Source: Paenibacillus donghaensis
GTDB lineage: Bacteria > Bacillota > Bacilli > Paenibacillales > Paenibacillaceae
Length of the DNA: 64,000 nucleotides
Direction of reading: 5' to 3'
NCBI RefSeq assembly: GCF_002192415.1
Contig: NZ_CP021780.1
Span: forward strand, 5,332,001-5,396,000
The translations under genes were made by a program, and so were the position numbers. A model generated the notes under the pieces. The model did not search any database. It saw only the letters and a program-made list of their open reading frames with translations, and was not told where the DNA came from. Below are positions 9,300 through 18,781 of the stretch, piece by piece (the first letter of the stretch is position 1; the number at the start of each line of letters is the position of its first letter).

Positions 9300-9971
9300 A
9301 TGTGCGGACGATACACAGTCACTGTAACTATGGAGGAGCTGATGTTCCGGTACCTGACCGGAGACAGTGCGATTATCCATTATGCGCCCACCTATAACGC
9401 TGCTCCTGTACAGTTCATTCCAGCTGTAGTCGGCAGCTCTTCCGGCAACAGGCTGGGATTGCTCCGCTGGGGCCTTGTGCCCTCCTGGGCGAAGGATGAC
9501 AAGGGCGGCAGCCGGATGATCAACGCCCGGGCAGAGTCGCTGCTGGAGAAGGCCTCCTTCAAACGTCTGCTGGGCAGCCGGCGCTGCCTGATTCCCGCTG
9601 ACGGCTTCTATGACTGGAAGCCCCAGGAGAACGGCAAGCAGCCGATGCGGATCGTTCTGCGTGACGGCGGTATTTTCTCCATGGCAGGCTTGTATGATAT
9701 CTGGATGGACCCGCAGGGCAATCGCTTGAGCACCTGTACCATCATCACCACCGATTCCAATGAGCTGATGGCAGACATTCATGACCGGATGCCGGTCATC
9801 CTCAGCCGCGAAGACGAGCAGGAGTGGCTGCGCCGGGACAACCAGGATCTCCCCGCTCTGCAGAAGCTGCTGAAGCCATATGCCTCCGAGCAGATGCGCG
9901 CTTATCCGGTTTCAGCAGCGGTGGGCAATGTGCGCAATAATTACCGCGAGCTTACGGAAGAACTTGGATAG
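9300..9971 (+). CDS. SOS response-associated peptidase (YedK/HMCES family)
   Basis: A 223-residue protein beginning MCGRYTVT behind a GGAGGAC site. In this family the initiator Met is removed and Cys2 forms a stable thiazolidine crosslink with abasic sites in single-stranded DNA, protecting them. Other family motifs are NAAPVQFIP (catalytic Asn near residue 41), LRWGLVPSWA, INARAESLLEK, and the CLIPADGFYDWK block with the conserved Glu/His region after it. DRMPVIL near residue 163 holds the usual catalytic His neighbourhood (IHDRMPVIL). It is transcribed away from the DUF523 gene, with a 169-bp gap. Confidence 0.92.
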   Translation: MCGRYTVTVTMEELMFRYLTGDSAIIHYAPTYNAAPVQFIPAVVGSSSGNRLGLLRWGLVPSWAKDDKGGSRMINARAESLLEKASFKRLLGSRRCLIPADGFYDWKPQENGKQPMRIVLRDGGIFSMAGLYDIWMDPQGNRLSTCTIITTDSNELMADIHDRMPVILSREDEQEWLRRDNQDLPALQKLLKPYASEQMRAYPVSAAVGNVRNNYRELTEELG

Positions 9972-10003
9972 AGACTTCAACTCACTACGAGGAGGTGCTT
10001 ATG

Positions 10004-10219
10004 ATGTCTGAACAAGTTAGGAAATGGATCATAACCCTATTGGTATTTTGGGGCTTGTTCCAAATCATGTACTACTTGCTGGTTAATATCGTCACTGAAT
10101 ATATTATTTTTCGGGAACCTTTCAATAATGTTTTTCAAATCGTGGGTCTGGGCCTGATTGTACTGCTCTCTTTATTACTCACATCTGTGCTGGTTCACCC
10201 CAAGGATAGCTCTTCTTAA
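10004..10219 (+). CDS. Small two-helix membrane protein
   Basis: About 71 residues from the ATG at 10004, which lies 8 bases after a strong AGGAGG; an in-frame GTG at 9995 overlaps that site and can be discarded. Two hydrophobic stretches, about residues 8-32 and 46-63, should cross the membrane, with a short charged tail ending in PKDSSS. I do not recognise the family. It follows the HMCES-type gene by 32 bp and ends at a strong terminator, so the two probably share a transcript. Confidence 0.6.
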   Translation: MSEQVRKWIITLLVFWGLFQIMYYLLVNIVTEYIIFREPFNNVFQIVGLGLIVLLSLLLTSVLVHPKDSSS

Positions 10220-10235
10220 CCTTCGTTAAGAAGCT

Positions 10236-10282
10236 AAATAACCCGGCAAATCTCCGCTTATGGAAGACCTGCCGGGTTATTT
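10236..10282. terminator. Bidirectional intrinsic terminator
   Basis: AAATAACCCGGCA (10236-10248) pairs with TGCCGGGTTATTT (10270-10282). It separates the plus-strand small membrane gene from the minus-strand lipoprotein gene and can serve both. Confidence 0.85.
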
Positions 10283-10284
10283 CA

Positions 10285-10860
10285 TTATTTAAGAGTTCTG
10301 GCCGCCAGGCCATCGATCAAGAAAAGCTCAATGGCGTTATTGTCTCCATCATACGCTGCTGAGAATATATGCCTGGCTCTGAGCGCTTCCTTCGAACCGG
10401 GGTTCTGCAGTAACGCAGCTTCATCCAGGAATTGCCCGGTTTCCGTATCATAATGGTACTCCTGGTAATTCCCTGTCCCGTTTATGGCGTGTTTCTCTCC
10501 ATATAACTCTGTAATACGCGTTGTGGACATGCCAATTTCCGCTCCCCGGGCTGTTCTGTATACCCCCTGGGATTCTCTTTTCAGCGTGATGGCTACGACC
10601 TTATCATCCCTATAGAGCACACCCACACCCGAATCATATGTATAGGTGTTAGTAGTCGCCTCATCCCCGGTGCCCAGCACCTTCTCCGCATCCTTGCGGC
10701 TCATGCCATAGCTGACCCGTCCCTTGGTGTTATCTACCTTGTAGATGGCCATATCCTGCTTGGAAAAAGTATCAGGTTCCAGCTGATCAGCCACATCATT
10801 GCCGCTGTTGCAAGCCGTTATTGTAAGCAGCATAGCAACCAGCATTATTACCTTCTTCAA
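10285..10860 (-). CDS. Predicted lipoprotein of unknown function
   Basis: About 191 residues from a TTG at 10860 that sits 11 bases behind AGGAGG; the ATG further upstream at 10896 has no ribosome site. The N-terminus is a lipoprotein signal: two lysines, a hydrophobic run, then LLTITAC, with the lipidated cysteine near residue 17. The mature part contains a repeated beta-pattern around SYGMSRKDAEKVLG and IGMSTTRITELYG, reminiscent of small SmpA/BamE-like or DUF4309-type outer-leaflet lipoproteins, but I cannot name a family with confidence. It ends 3 bp from the shared terminator. Confidence 0.65.
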   Translation of the reverse strand: MKKVIMLVAMLLTITACNSGNDVADQLEPDTFSKQDMAIYKVDNTKGRVSYGMSRKDAEKVLGTGDEATTNTYTYDSGVGVLYRDDKVVAITLKRESQGVYRTARGAEIGMSTTRITELYGEKHAINGTGNYQEYHYDTETGQFLDEAALLQNPGSKEALRARHIFSAAYDGDNNAIELFLIDGLAARTLK

Positions 10861-10955
10861 ATCATCCTGAACCTCCTGATCGTCGATGAACCACATTATT
10901 TAAAAGTGGTGGCAGCCTGGGCATCCAGCCAAGGAAGGAGCTGCTGCAATAAATA

Positions 10956-13900
10956 TTAACCCCGCATAAAGCGGAACCAGTCGAAGTCGAAGTTGCTCCC
11001 CGGCAGGAAGATGAATGTCACCTTTTGCAACCCTGCAACCTGCTCCAATTCAAACAACCGTTCTTCGTACCCATCCGATTTCTCAAACTCCACGAGTTGA
11101 TTGCTTTCGCCGTTCTCGCCGGCGAACCGGATATGGATCGTATTCTTGTCGATAATCGATCTCCCGTTGACCACCAGCTTCGTAGTTCCTTCGCTGGTAA
11201 ACTCCATATCTGTAAACTCAAGCGAGACGTTATTGCCGATGCCTTCCACACGATCATCCGTGAAGGTATACGTATCCCCATAAACTCGATCGCAGGAAAC
11301 CGCCGAATTCCGTTCAAAAGCCCGGTTCTGACGTTCAAAGGAAAATCCTTTGATGTGCACCTTCTGACGGAGCACAAAGCACATCGATGTAATTCCGCGG
11401 AGTCTCTTGGTCAGGCGATACGTTTCTTCTTGATATACATTCCACTGGGACGGCTTCTGATAAATCACGTCGGCAACTACTGAGCTGGCCTCTTCGCCAG
11501 GCATCCCTTCCCAAATCTGCATCGTATATTCTTCGTCGGATAAAGCGAAGATCGGAATCGTGATGGTATCGGAGCCATATGGACCGAAGTCGATATCGCG
11601 GAAGCCTACGTGTGTTTCGCCATCTCTGCTCGTCGCTACGCCTCTTTCGTTGCCGTTCGCGACATCGCCTTTGCCGTAATCGTAAAGTCCGGCCGAGATG
11701 AATCCATAAGGATCCTTGTAGGCTGTTCCTAGACCCGTTGCCTTAAACTCCAACTGGGAGATAAACTTCGTCTTGTCCGTGCCATTCTTAGTTGTACAAC
11801 GCAGACGGAAAGCACCATCGCCGATAGCGGAGATCTTCGCCTCAAGTCCGTTCGCTTCCACCTTGGCAATATTCGATTCGATGCCTTCGTCCGTTACGGC
11901 GCGCCATTCGACGTCTCGATATGTGGCATTTTCCGGCCATAATTTGGCTCGAACAGTAATCTCCTTGGTAATTTCATCTAATTCTTGCCCCGAGTCACTG
12001 ACGATTTCGATCTTGCGAAGCGGAATTTCATTGCAGTCCCCTGTTACACACTGCAACTCTTGATTTCTCACGTTCGCTGAAATCCCTTGCGGAATTCCGT
12101 CTTGGTCAGGATGAGCTTCGAATTCCGCCACCTCGGTTTGCATCCCCTCAGAGGATACTTCGATTCGGATCTTGCCTGACTCCAGCATCGCGCCGATCAT
12201 CACCATCAACTTACCGCTGAACAATCTTCTGCTCTTGCCTTTGTACGGATCATAATCTGTGCTGTCGCCGTTATCAAGCCCAAGCAATCGGCCTGCCCCC
12301 GTCACCTCAACATGCACTCGATTGTTCGCATTGCCTACCGGATTCCCCTCACTGTCCAACATACCGATTTCTACGAAAATCAAATCAGTACCGTTCGCCG
12401 TAAGTACCTCTTTATCCGCTTGGAGATGAATTCTGCTCGCATCCCCGAAGGATCTTCGAACATCGGTTGCTATGACTTTGCCTGTTTCGTCATAGGCGAT
12501 AGCCTTGAGTTCCCCTTCCTCATAAGGAACCTTCCACCAGCCAACAAGCTGCGTTCCATGCTTATGATCGATTTCGTGAGTTCCAATCGTAGTCCCATTG
12601 AACTGCAGCTCGATCTTGGGGGCGTTCGAGCAGGCACGAACATCAATAATTTGCCCGTCATTGAAATCCCAGTACGGGAAGAGGTGCACCATTGGATGCG
12701 TTCTATAATCGGTCCAGGCAGCTTGGTAGATATAATAGGAATCTTTCCTGAACGTAGCCGTATCGATCTGGCCGAAATAGGCATTCTTGGTATGGTACGG
12801 CGTCGGTTCCCCGATATAGTCGAATCCGGTCCATAGGAACTGGCCCAGAGAGAACGGCGTATCCCGCTCTGCCAAGATGCAGGCCTCCGCCGATTTGGCT
12901 CCCCAGCTTGTCGAACTGTTCCCGAGAGCGGAGCATTGCTCGTCATCGTCGGCAAGAATCGATTTCTCGAACGGGAAATGATAAATTCCTCTGCTCTGGA
13001 CGACTGAAGCGGTCTCGCTGCCGTAGATGATCCAATCCGGATGCTCTTCATGATGCCTGCGGTAATATTTCTCCGCGTAATTGTAGCCGGCAACCTTTAC
13101 GATATCGGCGCACTTCTGCGCATTCTCCCACGGCATATAATTCGACCCGATCGTAACCCGGGCATTCTGCTTCGGATCGAATTCCAAAACATATTCCATG
13201 AGCATTCTGGTAACTTCCTGACCTCGCTCATCTGCATGTGTGTCGTAAATCTCGTTCCCGATGCTCCACATCAGCAGGCTCGGATGATTCCGGTCCCGCA
13301 ATACCCAGCTTCTCACGTCAAGATACGCCCAATCCTGGAAGAATCTTGCGTAATCGTAAGGTGTCTTGGACCGTTCCCACATGTCGAACGCCTCCGTGAC
13401 AACGAACAGTCCCATCTCGTCCGCCAGATCCATGAGCTCCGGAGCCGGCATATTATGCGCCGTGCGGATTGCGTTGACGCCCATTTCTTTCAGGATCACA
13501 AATCTTCTTCGCAGCGCATGAATGTTAAAAGCCGCTCCCAGAGCACCTAAGTCATGATGCTCGCAGACGCCGTTCAATTTCAGCTTCTTCCCGTTCACCT
13601 GAAGACCCTGCTCCGGGTCGAGAACGATGCTCCGGAAGCCCAGAGGCAATGTAATCGCCTCCAATTCTTCGGAGCACTGTCCCTCAGGCGATCCGCTCGC
13701 TACTCGATTCATTCGCGTGACGATCTGGTACAGAGTCGGCTCTTCCGTGCTCCATAACAAGGGATTGTCTACAGTTATCGTTTGGCGGTTCTTCGTAATG
13801 GAGCCGCTGCTGGCGGTTATCCGCTGCGAAGCGGCAGCGACCGTCTGGCCCTGGTAGATAATATTATGCGAAATAAGTACGTCTTCCTCAATCTGTACGT

Positions 13901-14471
13901 CTGTGTCGATTTCTACCAACCAGTTGTTGCCTTGCTGCCTGGTCGAGACATATATACCGTCAGTGAGAATGTGATTTCTGTCCCGTTCCTTCAACCAGAC
14001 GTTCCGGTATATGCCTGCTCCCGAATACCATCGGCTGTTTGGACTCTGGTGCACGACCTTCACGACGATTTCATTCTCCCCTTCGATGACCGCGTCCGTA
14101 ATCTCATGTTCGAAGGAAGAGTATCCGTATTTCCATTCGCCTGCAAGCTGACCGTTTATGTATACGGAAGAATCCATGTACACGCCGTCGAAGCAGAGCA
14201 GGAGCTCCCGATCAGACTGTGTCCAGATCAATTTCTTGCGATACCAGCCGATACCGTTCTCATAAAGTGCCAATGTATTATAGATCAGCCAATCATGAGG
14301 GAGATCCACCGCTTCGAAGGTTAACCCGGCAGGCTCCGTAACGTCCAGACCACTTTTGGCAAATTCCCATCCGTCGTTAAAAAGTAATTTCGTATTCAGG
14401 GTGCAACAGCTCGCTTTCGTAGGTATTGGATTCTTCTGTTCCAGTATAAACCAACCAACCCATAAATTCAT
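10956..14471 (-). CDS. Glycoside hydrolase family 2 enzyme (beta-galactosidase-like), intracellular
   Basis: A 1171-residue GH2 enzyme without a signal peptide. Order: sugar-binding jelly roll (about 20-200, with DLPHDWLIYN and GWYRKK), immunoglobulin-like domain (about 205-300), TIM barrel (about 300-600), then DUF4982-like and further Ig-like domains and a C-terminal beta-sandwich ending FDFDWFRFMRG. The acid/base is E407 in WSIGNEIYD and the nucleophile is E486 in YGSETASV. The exact substrate (beta-galactoside, beta-glucuronide or other) cannot be told from sequence. It is the last gene downstream of a binding protein, two permeases and an AraC regulator, so it likely degrades the sugar they import. 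The start ATG follows GAGAGGGGAAAC. Confidence 0.9.
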   Translation of the reverse strand: MNLWVGWFILEQKNPIPTKASCCTLNTKLLFNDGWEFAKSGLDVTEPAGLTFEAVDLPHDWLIYNTLALYENGIGWYRKKLIWTQSDRELLLCFDGVYMDSSVYINGQLAGEWKYGYSSFEHEITDAVIEGENEIVVKVVHQSPNSRWYSGAGIYRNVWLKERDRNHILTDGIYVSTRQQGNNWLVEIDTDVQIEEDVLISHNIIYQGQTVAAASQRITASSGSITKNRQTITVDNPLLWSTEEPTLYQIVTRMNRVASGSPEGQCSEELEAITLPLGFRSIVLDPEQGLQVNGKKLKLNGVCEHHDLGALGAAFNIHALRRRFVILKEMGVNAIRTAHNMPAPELMDLADEMGLFVVTEAFDMWERSKTPYDYARFFQDWAYLDVRSWVLRDRNHPSLLMWSIGNEIYDTHADERGQEVTRMLMEYVLEFDPKQNARVTIGSNYMPWENAQKCADIVKVAGYNYAEKYYRRHHEEHPDWIIYGSETASVVQSRGIYHFPFEKSILADDDEQCSALGNSSTSWGAKSAEACILAERDTPFSLGQFLWTGFDYIGEPTPYHTKNAYFGQIDTATFRKDSYYIYQAAWTDYRTHPMVHLFPYWDFNDGQIIDVRACSNAPKIELQFNGTTIGTHEIDHKHGTQLVGWWKVPYEEGELKAIAYDETGKVIATDVRRSFGDASRIHLQADKEVLTANGTDLIFVEIGMLDSEGNPVGNANNRVHVEVTGAGRLLGLDNGDSTDYDPYKGKSRRLFSGKLMVMIGAMLESGKIRIEVSSEGMQTEVAEFEAHPDQDGIPQGISANVRNQELQCVTGDCNEIPLRKIEIVSDSGQELDEITKEITVRAKLWPENATYRDVEWRAVTDEGIESNIAKVEANGLEAKISAIGDGAFRLRCTTKNGTDKTKFISQLEFKATGLGTAYKDPYGFISAGLYDYGKGDVANGNERGVATSRDGETHVGFRDIDFGPYGSDTITIPIFALSDEEYTMQIWEGMPGEEASSVVADVIYQKPSQWNVYQEETYRLTKRLRGITSMCFVLRQKVHIKGFSFERQNRAFERNSAVSCDRVYGDTYTFTDDRVEGIGNNVSLEFTDMEFTSEGTTKLVVNGRSIIDKNTIHIRFAGENGESNQLVEFEKSDGYEERLFELEQVAGLQKVTFIFLPGSNFDFDWFRFMRG

Positions 14472-14554
14472 TCTGATAGTTTCCCCTCTCTATGAAAAAA
14501 GCAATCTCTTGTATATAGTTGTTAATAGGGATAAATTTCTAAAGGAGTGTTCTT

Positions 14555-14883
14555 ATGAAAGAGCAATATACAGCAAGACTCGAATTGTTCGCTGCCAACG
14601 CGCAGAAGACCAAAAAGACCTTTGTCTGGCAAAATGCGATGGTCAACCGCCTGGCCGCTTTACTGTATGCGGTGGAGGATAAACCTGCGGACTGCGATGC
14701 GATTAGCGAAAGTCATGAGCTGATCAAGAGAAATACGAAGCTGTTCTCTTCTTTCCGGGGGAATTCGGCAATCAGCATTGCAGCCCTGCTCTCCCTTACT
14801 GCGGACAAGGAGAAGCGGCTTGCTGATACGCCGCCATTGCCGTAACTGCGGCCACATCGGCTGCAGCATCTTCTTCGAATTAG
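14555..14883 (+). pseudogene. DUF4003-type gene with its middle deleted
   Basis: The first 90 or so codons match the start of DUF4003 proteins as I remember them (FVWQNAMVNRLAALLYA, ELIKRNTKLFSSFRGNSA, AALLSLTADKEKRL), a family of about 300 residues. The frame then runs into RLADTPPLP and stops. A different frame just after reads AIAVTAATSAAASSSN and stops at 14881-14883, which looks like the Ala/Ser-rich C-terminus of the same family. Both ends are therefore kept while some 200 codons between them are gone and the frame is shifted. The ribosome site AAAGGAGTG is intact. Confidence 0.6.
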
Positions 14884-14918
14884 AGGCCCCGTCAACTGCC
14901 TGCTTTATCCTTATAGAC

Positions 14919-14962
14919 AGAAAGAGTATCCCACGGTGTATCACCGCCGGGATACTCTTTCT
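14919..14962. terminator. Intrinsic terminator downstream of the sugar-binding protein gene
   Basis: AGAAAGAGTATCCC (14919-14932) pairs with GGGATACTCTTTCT (14949-14962). It can serve both the DUF4003 remnant and the minus-strand operon, and would partly insulate the GH2 gene from the transporter genes. Confidence 0.8.
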
Positions 14963-15002
14963 AGTGTGTGCTCCTTGCCTGCTGCTCGCTTGCTGTCAGA
15001 AA

Positions 15003-16664
15003 TTAATAACCTAACAAACTCTTAGTCTTCTGAAAAATATCATTTGACATGTCCGTAAACCGCTTGCTGCCATTCGCTTCAACCTGAGAGGTATAGTTAT
15101 CCCACTTCTCAAAGCTTTCTTGGCCGGTAATGAACTTTAATGTCATCGTCTTGACGTAATCCATAAGCGGTGTCGAGATCAATTTCATCTGTTCATTCTC
15201 CTCCGGCGAGGCCATGATCGGCGGTGCCAGCTTACGCGACTCTCTTGTCGACTGGACACGGGTCACGAAGTCCTTCTCACCGTCGGTCATCTTAGACATT
15301 CTCAGCTTCTCAGAGCCACCGTATGCGAACATCCCCCCGGCGAAGCCGAAATCTGCGTTGAGCTGCTTCGTAGCGCCTTCGTTCATTCCGTTGTAATAGA
15401 TTTCCGGGCTCAGCACAACGTTTCCGTCCGCATCAAGGGTATACGTTTCACCTTCTACCCCCCACAAGCTGAGCATTTGACCTTCATTGGAATACCAGAA
15501 CCAGTCTATGAAACGGAGCATCTTGATAAACTCTTCTTCACCTAAATCATCAAGTGCATTCTTGCTGATCATGATTCCGTTCTCCAGGCGGGAAGACTCG
15601 ACCTGAAGCTTTCCTTTCGGTCCGCCGGGTTGTGTTATCATATACAATTCGCTGTTCTTGTCTTGCATTTTGCTCTTGAAATCCGCCAGTACCTGATAGA
15701 TTCCGCTTATTACGTAGGTGTCACCTTTGAAGAACTTGGCTTGAGCTGCGTCGTCTTCTTGTGTGAAGGATTCAGGATCCATAATGCCTTCGGTAATCAA
15801 TTTATTGAAATAACCAAGATAGTTCTTGAAGTCATCTGACGCATTGGCAAATGTGAACTGCTGCTTATCATGGTCGTAGTTCAAACCGTTGGACAGCCCC
15901 CATCCCCCGGTGACGCCATACTGGACGGCGGCAATGTTCAGAGCCGATTCGCCCTTGAATTGATCGGAGATGACGTATGCCGCGCCGGTATGCTCTTTAA
16001 CCTTCTTCATGGCTGCATAGAAATCCTCGTACGTCCAGTTCCCTTGTTGGCCCTCAACGTCCACTCCCGCCGCTTCAAACACATCCTTGCGTATGATATA
16101 GGAATAACCGCCGCCAGCGATCTCCCACATGCCTGGCAGGACATAATATTTCCCGTCATCCTTCAGCTTGGCCTTCAGATCATCTTCCATTCCCCAATCT
16201 TTCACGGCTTTCATGTAGTTCGGCATATATTGCACCCAATCGCTGACAGGTACAATCTGGCCCGTTGCCACGAAAGCGGATTCATCATACGTCTTGGGAA
16301 TAATGTAAGGCGCATCGCCGCTGTTCACGAGCAAAGACTTTTGATTCTCATATTCCGTTCTGGCCGTGATGGACAAATCAAAGGTCACGTTCGTTCTTTC
16401 TTGAATCGCGCTCCAGAGTCTCCAGTCCTTTTTATATGGATAATTCTCATGGTCGCTGTACATCATGGAGTAGGACACCGGTTCATTGGATTTGAACGTC
16501 TGGTCTTCCCCAAAGGCGTAATCCGGCGCCTCGGCTGTTGCTCCGTCTTCCGATGGAGCTGGCGTATTGTTGCCCGAAGCGCCATTGTTATTGGACGTGC
16601 ATGCCGTCATGAATACGAGCATCAACGCCAGCAATACCATTATAAATGATTTACTGAATCTCAT
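15003..16664 (-). CDS. ABC transporter substrate-binding lipoprotein (carbohydrate, LipO-like)
   Basis: A 553-residue extracellular solute-binding protein. The signal ends in FMTACTSN with the lipidated Cys near residue 22, followed by an Asn/Gly/Ala/Pro-rich linker. The mature part has the large-ligand layout of family 1 binding proteins used with LplB/LplC permeases: SYMMYSDHENYPYKKDW, FDLSITAR, DAPYIIPK, and LRFIDWFWYSNEGQMLSLWGVEG. It is 76 bp downstream of the second permease. No ATPase gene is present nearby, which is usual for this class because a shared MsmX-type ATPase is used. It would capture oligosaccharides for the downstream GH2 enzyme. Confidence 0.92.
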   Translation of the reverse strand: MRFSKSFIMVLLALMLVFMTACTSNNNGASGNNTPAPSEDGATAEAPDYAFGEDQTFKSNEPVSYSMMYSDHENYPYKKDWRLWSAIQERTNVTFDLSITARTEYENQKSLLVNSGDAPYIIPKTYDESAFVATGQIVPVSDWVQYMPNYMKAVKDWGMEDDLKAKLKDDGKYYVLPGMWEIAGGGYSYIIRKDVFEAAGVDVEGQQGNWTYEDFYAAMKKVKEHTGAAYVISDQFKGESALNIAAVQYGVTGGWGLSNGLNYDHDKQQFTFANASDDFKNYLGYFNKLITEGIMDPESFTQEDDAAQAKFFKGDTYVISGIYQVLADFKSKMQDKNSELYMITQPGGPKGKLQVESSRLENGIMISKNALDDLGEEEFIKMLRFIDWFWYSNEGQMLSLWGVEGETYTLDADGNVVLSPEIYYNGMNEGATKQLNADFGFAGGMFAYGGSEKLRMSKMTDGEKDFVTRVQSTRESRKLAPPIMASPEENEQMKLISTPLMDYVKTMTLKFITGQESFEKWDNYTSQVEANGSKRFTDMSNDIFQKTKSLLGY

Positions 16665-16740
16665 AGTTCTGCCTCCCTTTATTGGTTCAAGCTTATATAT
16701 ATATAACGGAATCGGCTGCAGCCTCTTCCGAATATATCGA

Positions 16741-17613
16741 TCACCCCTTGACGGCCCCGATCATCATCCCTTGCACGAAATACTTCTGCACGAAAGGATA
16801 TATGCAGATAATGGGCAACGAGGTGAGTACCATAGCCGTCGATTTGATGCTTGCCGCGATTTGGCTGGTCTGATCGGACGTGGCTCCGATTTCGGTCGGA
16901 CTGACCGCGTTGTCGATAATTTGTTTCAGATATAACGCGACAGGCCATTTCTCCTTCGACTGCAAATAGAGTGAAGGTCCGAACCAGTTGTTCCATATGC
17001 CGACCATAACAAACAACATAATCGTTACCAGGATTGGCTTCGATAAAGGAAGAATAATTCTTGTGAAGATCCCGAATACGCCCAGACCGTCAACACGCCC
17101 CGCTTCTTCCAATTCGTATGGCAAGCCGGCAAAGAAAGTCTTCATCAAGATGACATTGAAGGCGCTGATTGCCCCAGGGATGACAATGGCCCAGATCGTA
17201 TCTCTCATCTCTAATGTCTTCGCAATCAGGATGTAGTTCGGTATCAGACCGCCGCCGAAATACATCGTAAACAGGACGAACGGGATAAAAAATTTATTGA
17301 GGCGCAGCTTATCTTTCGAAAGCGGGTAGGACATGACAGCTGTCGCGGCCACTGCGATAAACGTGCCGATCACGGAATAAACAACCGTATTCCAGTAGTA
17401 ACCGAAGAAGTCAGGTTTGCTTAATATGACTTCGTAGGTCTTGGTCGTGAATTCCACCGGAAAGATGGTCACCTTGCCGGCATAGATGGCTGCTTCAGAA
17501 CTGAAGGACTGCGCCACAAGGTAGACGAACGGATATAACGTGAATAAGACAATCAGAATCATAAATAGTGTGTTTACAATATTGAACGTGCTAAAGGTTG
17601 AATTTCGTTTCAC
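16741..17613 (-). CDS. Carbohydrate ABC transporter permease (LplC/YtcP-like)
   Basis: A 290-residue inner membrane permease with six predicted helices. The cytoplasmic loop that docks on the ATPase is visible as YELEEAGRVDGLGVFGIFTRIILPLSKP (EAA motif, about residues 183-210). The C-terminal VQKYFVQGMMIGAVKG is characteristic of this subfamily. It begins 15 bp after the partner permease and precedes the binding protein. With the partner it forms the channel for the imported oligosaccharide. Confidence 0.93.
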   Translation of the reverse strand: MKRNSTFSTFNIVNTLFMILIVLFTLYPFVYLVAQSFSSEAAIYAGKVTIFPVEFTTKTYEVILSKPDFFGYYWNTVVYSVIGTFIAVAATAVMSYPLSKDKLRLNKFFIPFVLFTMYFGGGLIPNYILIAKTLEMRDTIWAIVIPGAISAFNVILMKTFFAGLPYELEEAGRVDGLGVFGIFTRIILPLSKPILVTIMLFVMVGIWNNWFGPSLYLQSKEKWPVALYLKQIIDNAVSPTEIGATSDQTSQIAASIKSTAMVLTSLPIICIYPFVQKYFVQGMMIGAVKG

Positions 17614-17628
17614 CTGATCTGCCCCTTT

Positions 17629-18564
17629 CTACCACAAGCCGGATTTCGTAGTCCTCTTCGATACTGCGTTTGCAGTCGTCACCAGAATTAGTCCAATAAT
17701 GCCTTCAAACAATCCGACCGCCGTCGCATAACTAAAGTTGCCGCCGGTGATACCCATTCGGTAAACATATGTAGAGATGACGTCCGCCGTTTCATAAGTC
17801 AGAGGATTGTATAAGAGTAAGATTTTCTCGAAATTCGAACCTAGGATACTGCCAATATCCAAGATCAAGAGCACCATAACCGTCGGTAGAATGCCGGGAA
17901 TCGTGACGTGCATCGCTAACCGTAATCGGCTCGCGCCATCGATCTTTGCCGCTTCATAGAGTGACGTATTGATGCCGGTCATGGCCGCCAAATACAGAAT
18001 CGTTCCCCAGCCCAGACTTTGCCAGACCCCGGAGGTGACGTAAATCGCCGGAAACCATTCCGGCAATGAGATAAACGAGATTTTGTCCACGCCTAGCGAA
18101 GCCAAAACACTGTTGATCGGTCCGTTTAAGGAAACAATCTCCTTGACCATCCCCGCCACAATGACCATGGATATGAAATGGGGTAAATATGAAACCGTTT
18201 GCACGAATTTCTTCCACTTAATGTTCCGCAATTCGTTCAGGAGCAGCGCGAATATCAAGGTAACGGGAAATTTGACCACCAGATAACTCACGCTTAGGGT
18301 TAGATCATTGAAGAAGGCTCTCCAGAACGTCGGATCCTTCATAAACATCTCAAAGTACGTAAACCCGACCCATTCCGACCCAAAGATATTCGGTCCGCCT
18401 CTATACTTCCGGAAAGCGATAATGTTCCCGATCATCGGCGCGTACTTGAAGATGATGAAGTAGATTACGGGTATTACTAGGAACGAATACAGCTTCCATT
18501 CCTTTTTGACGTGTCTCCAAAGCGGCGTTGTATCTACAGCCTTGACTTGCGCTTGAGCTGTCAT
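17629..18564 (-). CDS. Carbohydrate ABC transporter permease (LplB/YteP-like)
   Basis: A 311-residue permease with six predicted helices and the EAA loop YEAAKIDGASRLRLAMHVTIPGI (about residues 203-225). LYSFLVIPVIYFIIFKYAPM and GSEWVGFTYFEMF near the N-terminus are typical of the LplB group. It is the first gene of the transport operon, with an AAGGAAGTGAT site before the ATG, and lies 217 bp downstream of the AraC regulator. It pairs with the second permease, which follows by 15 bp. Confidence 0.93.
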   Translation of the reverse strand: MTAQAQVKAVDTTPLWRHVKKEWKLYSFLVIPVIYFIIFKYAPMIGNIIAFRKYRGGPNIFGSEWVGFTYFEMFMKDPTFWRAFFNDLTLSVSYLVVKFPVTLIFALLLNELRNIKWKKFVQTVSYLPHFISMVIVAGMVKEIVSLNGPINSVLASLGVDKISFISLPEWFPAIYVTSGVWQSLGWGTILYLAAMTGINTSLYEAAKIDGASRLRLAMHVTIPGILPTVMVLLILDIGSILGSNFEKILLLYNPLTYETADVISTYVYRMGITGGNFSYATAVGLFEGIIGLILVTTANAVSKRTTKSGLW

Positions 18565-18781
18565 TCCGTTATCACTTCCTTCCGAAGAATTTACCCTAGC
18601 AGGACTCGAGCCTGATGCTCTGTCACTCCATCAATGTATAAGAGGCGTCTTCAGCCATCAATGTTCAATAACGAAAACGATGTACATAACTAGGAAATGA
18701 CGAGTGACAATTTGAAACGAATGGACCTTTTCCCGAAACACCTTAATGCCTCCTATCTTTGACATTCTGTTTCTTATCCAG

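Noticed and set aside
18658..18757. Small frame after AGGAGG in the gap before the permease operon
   Set aside because: About 27 codons, not recognisable, in a promoter region. Treated as chance.
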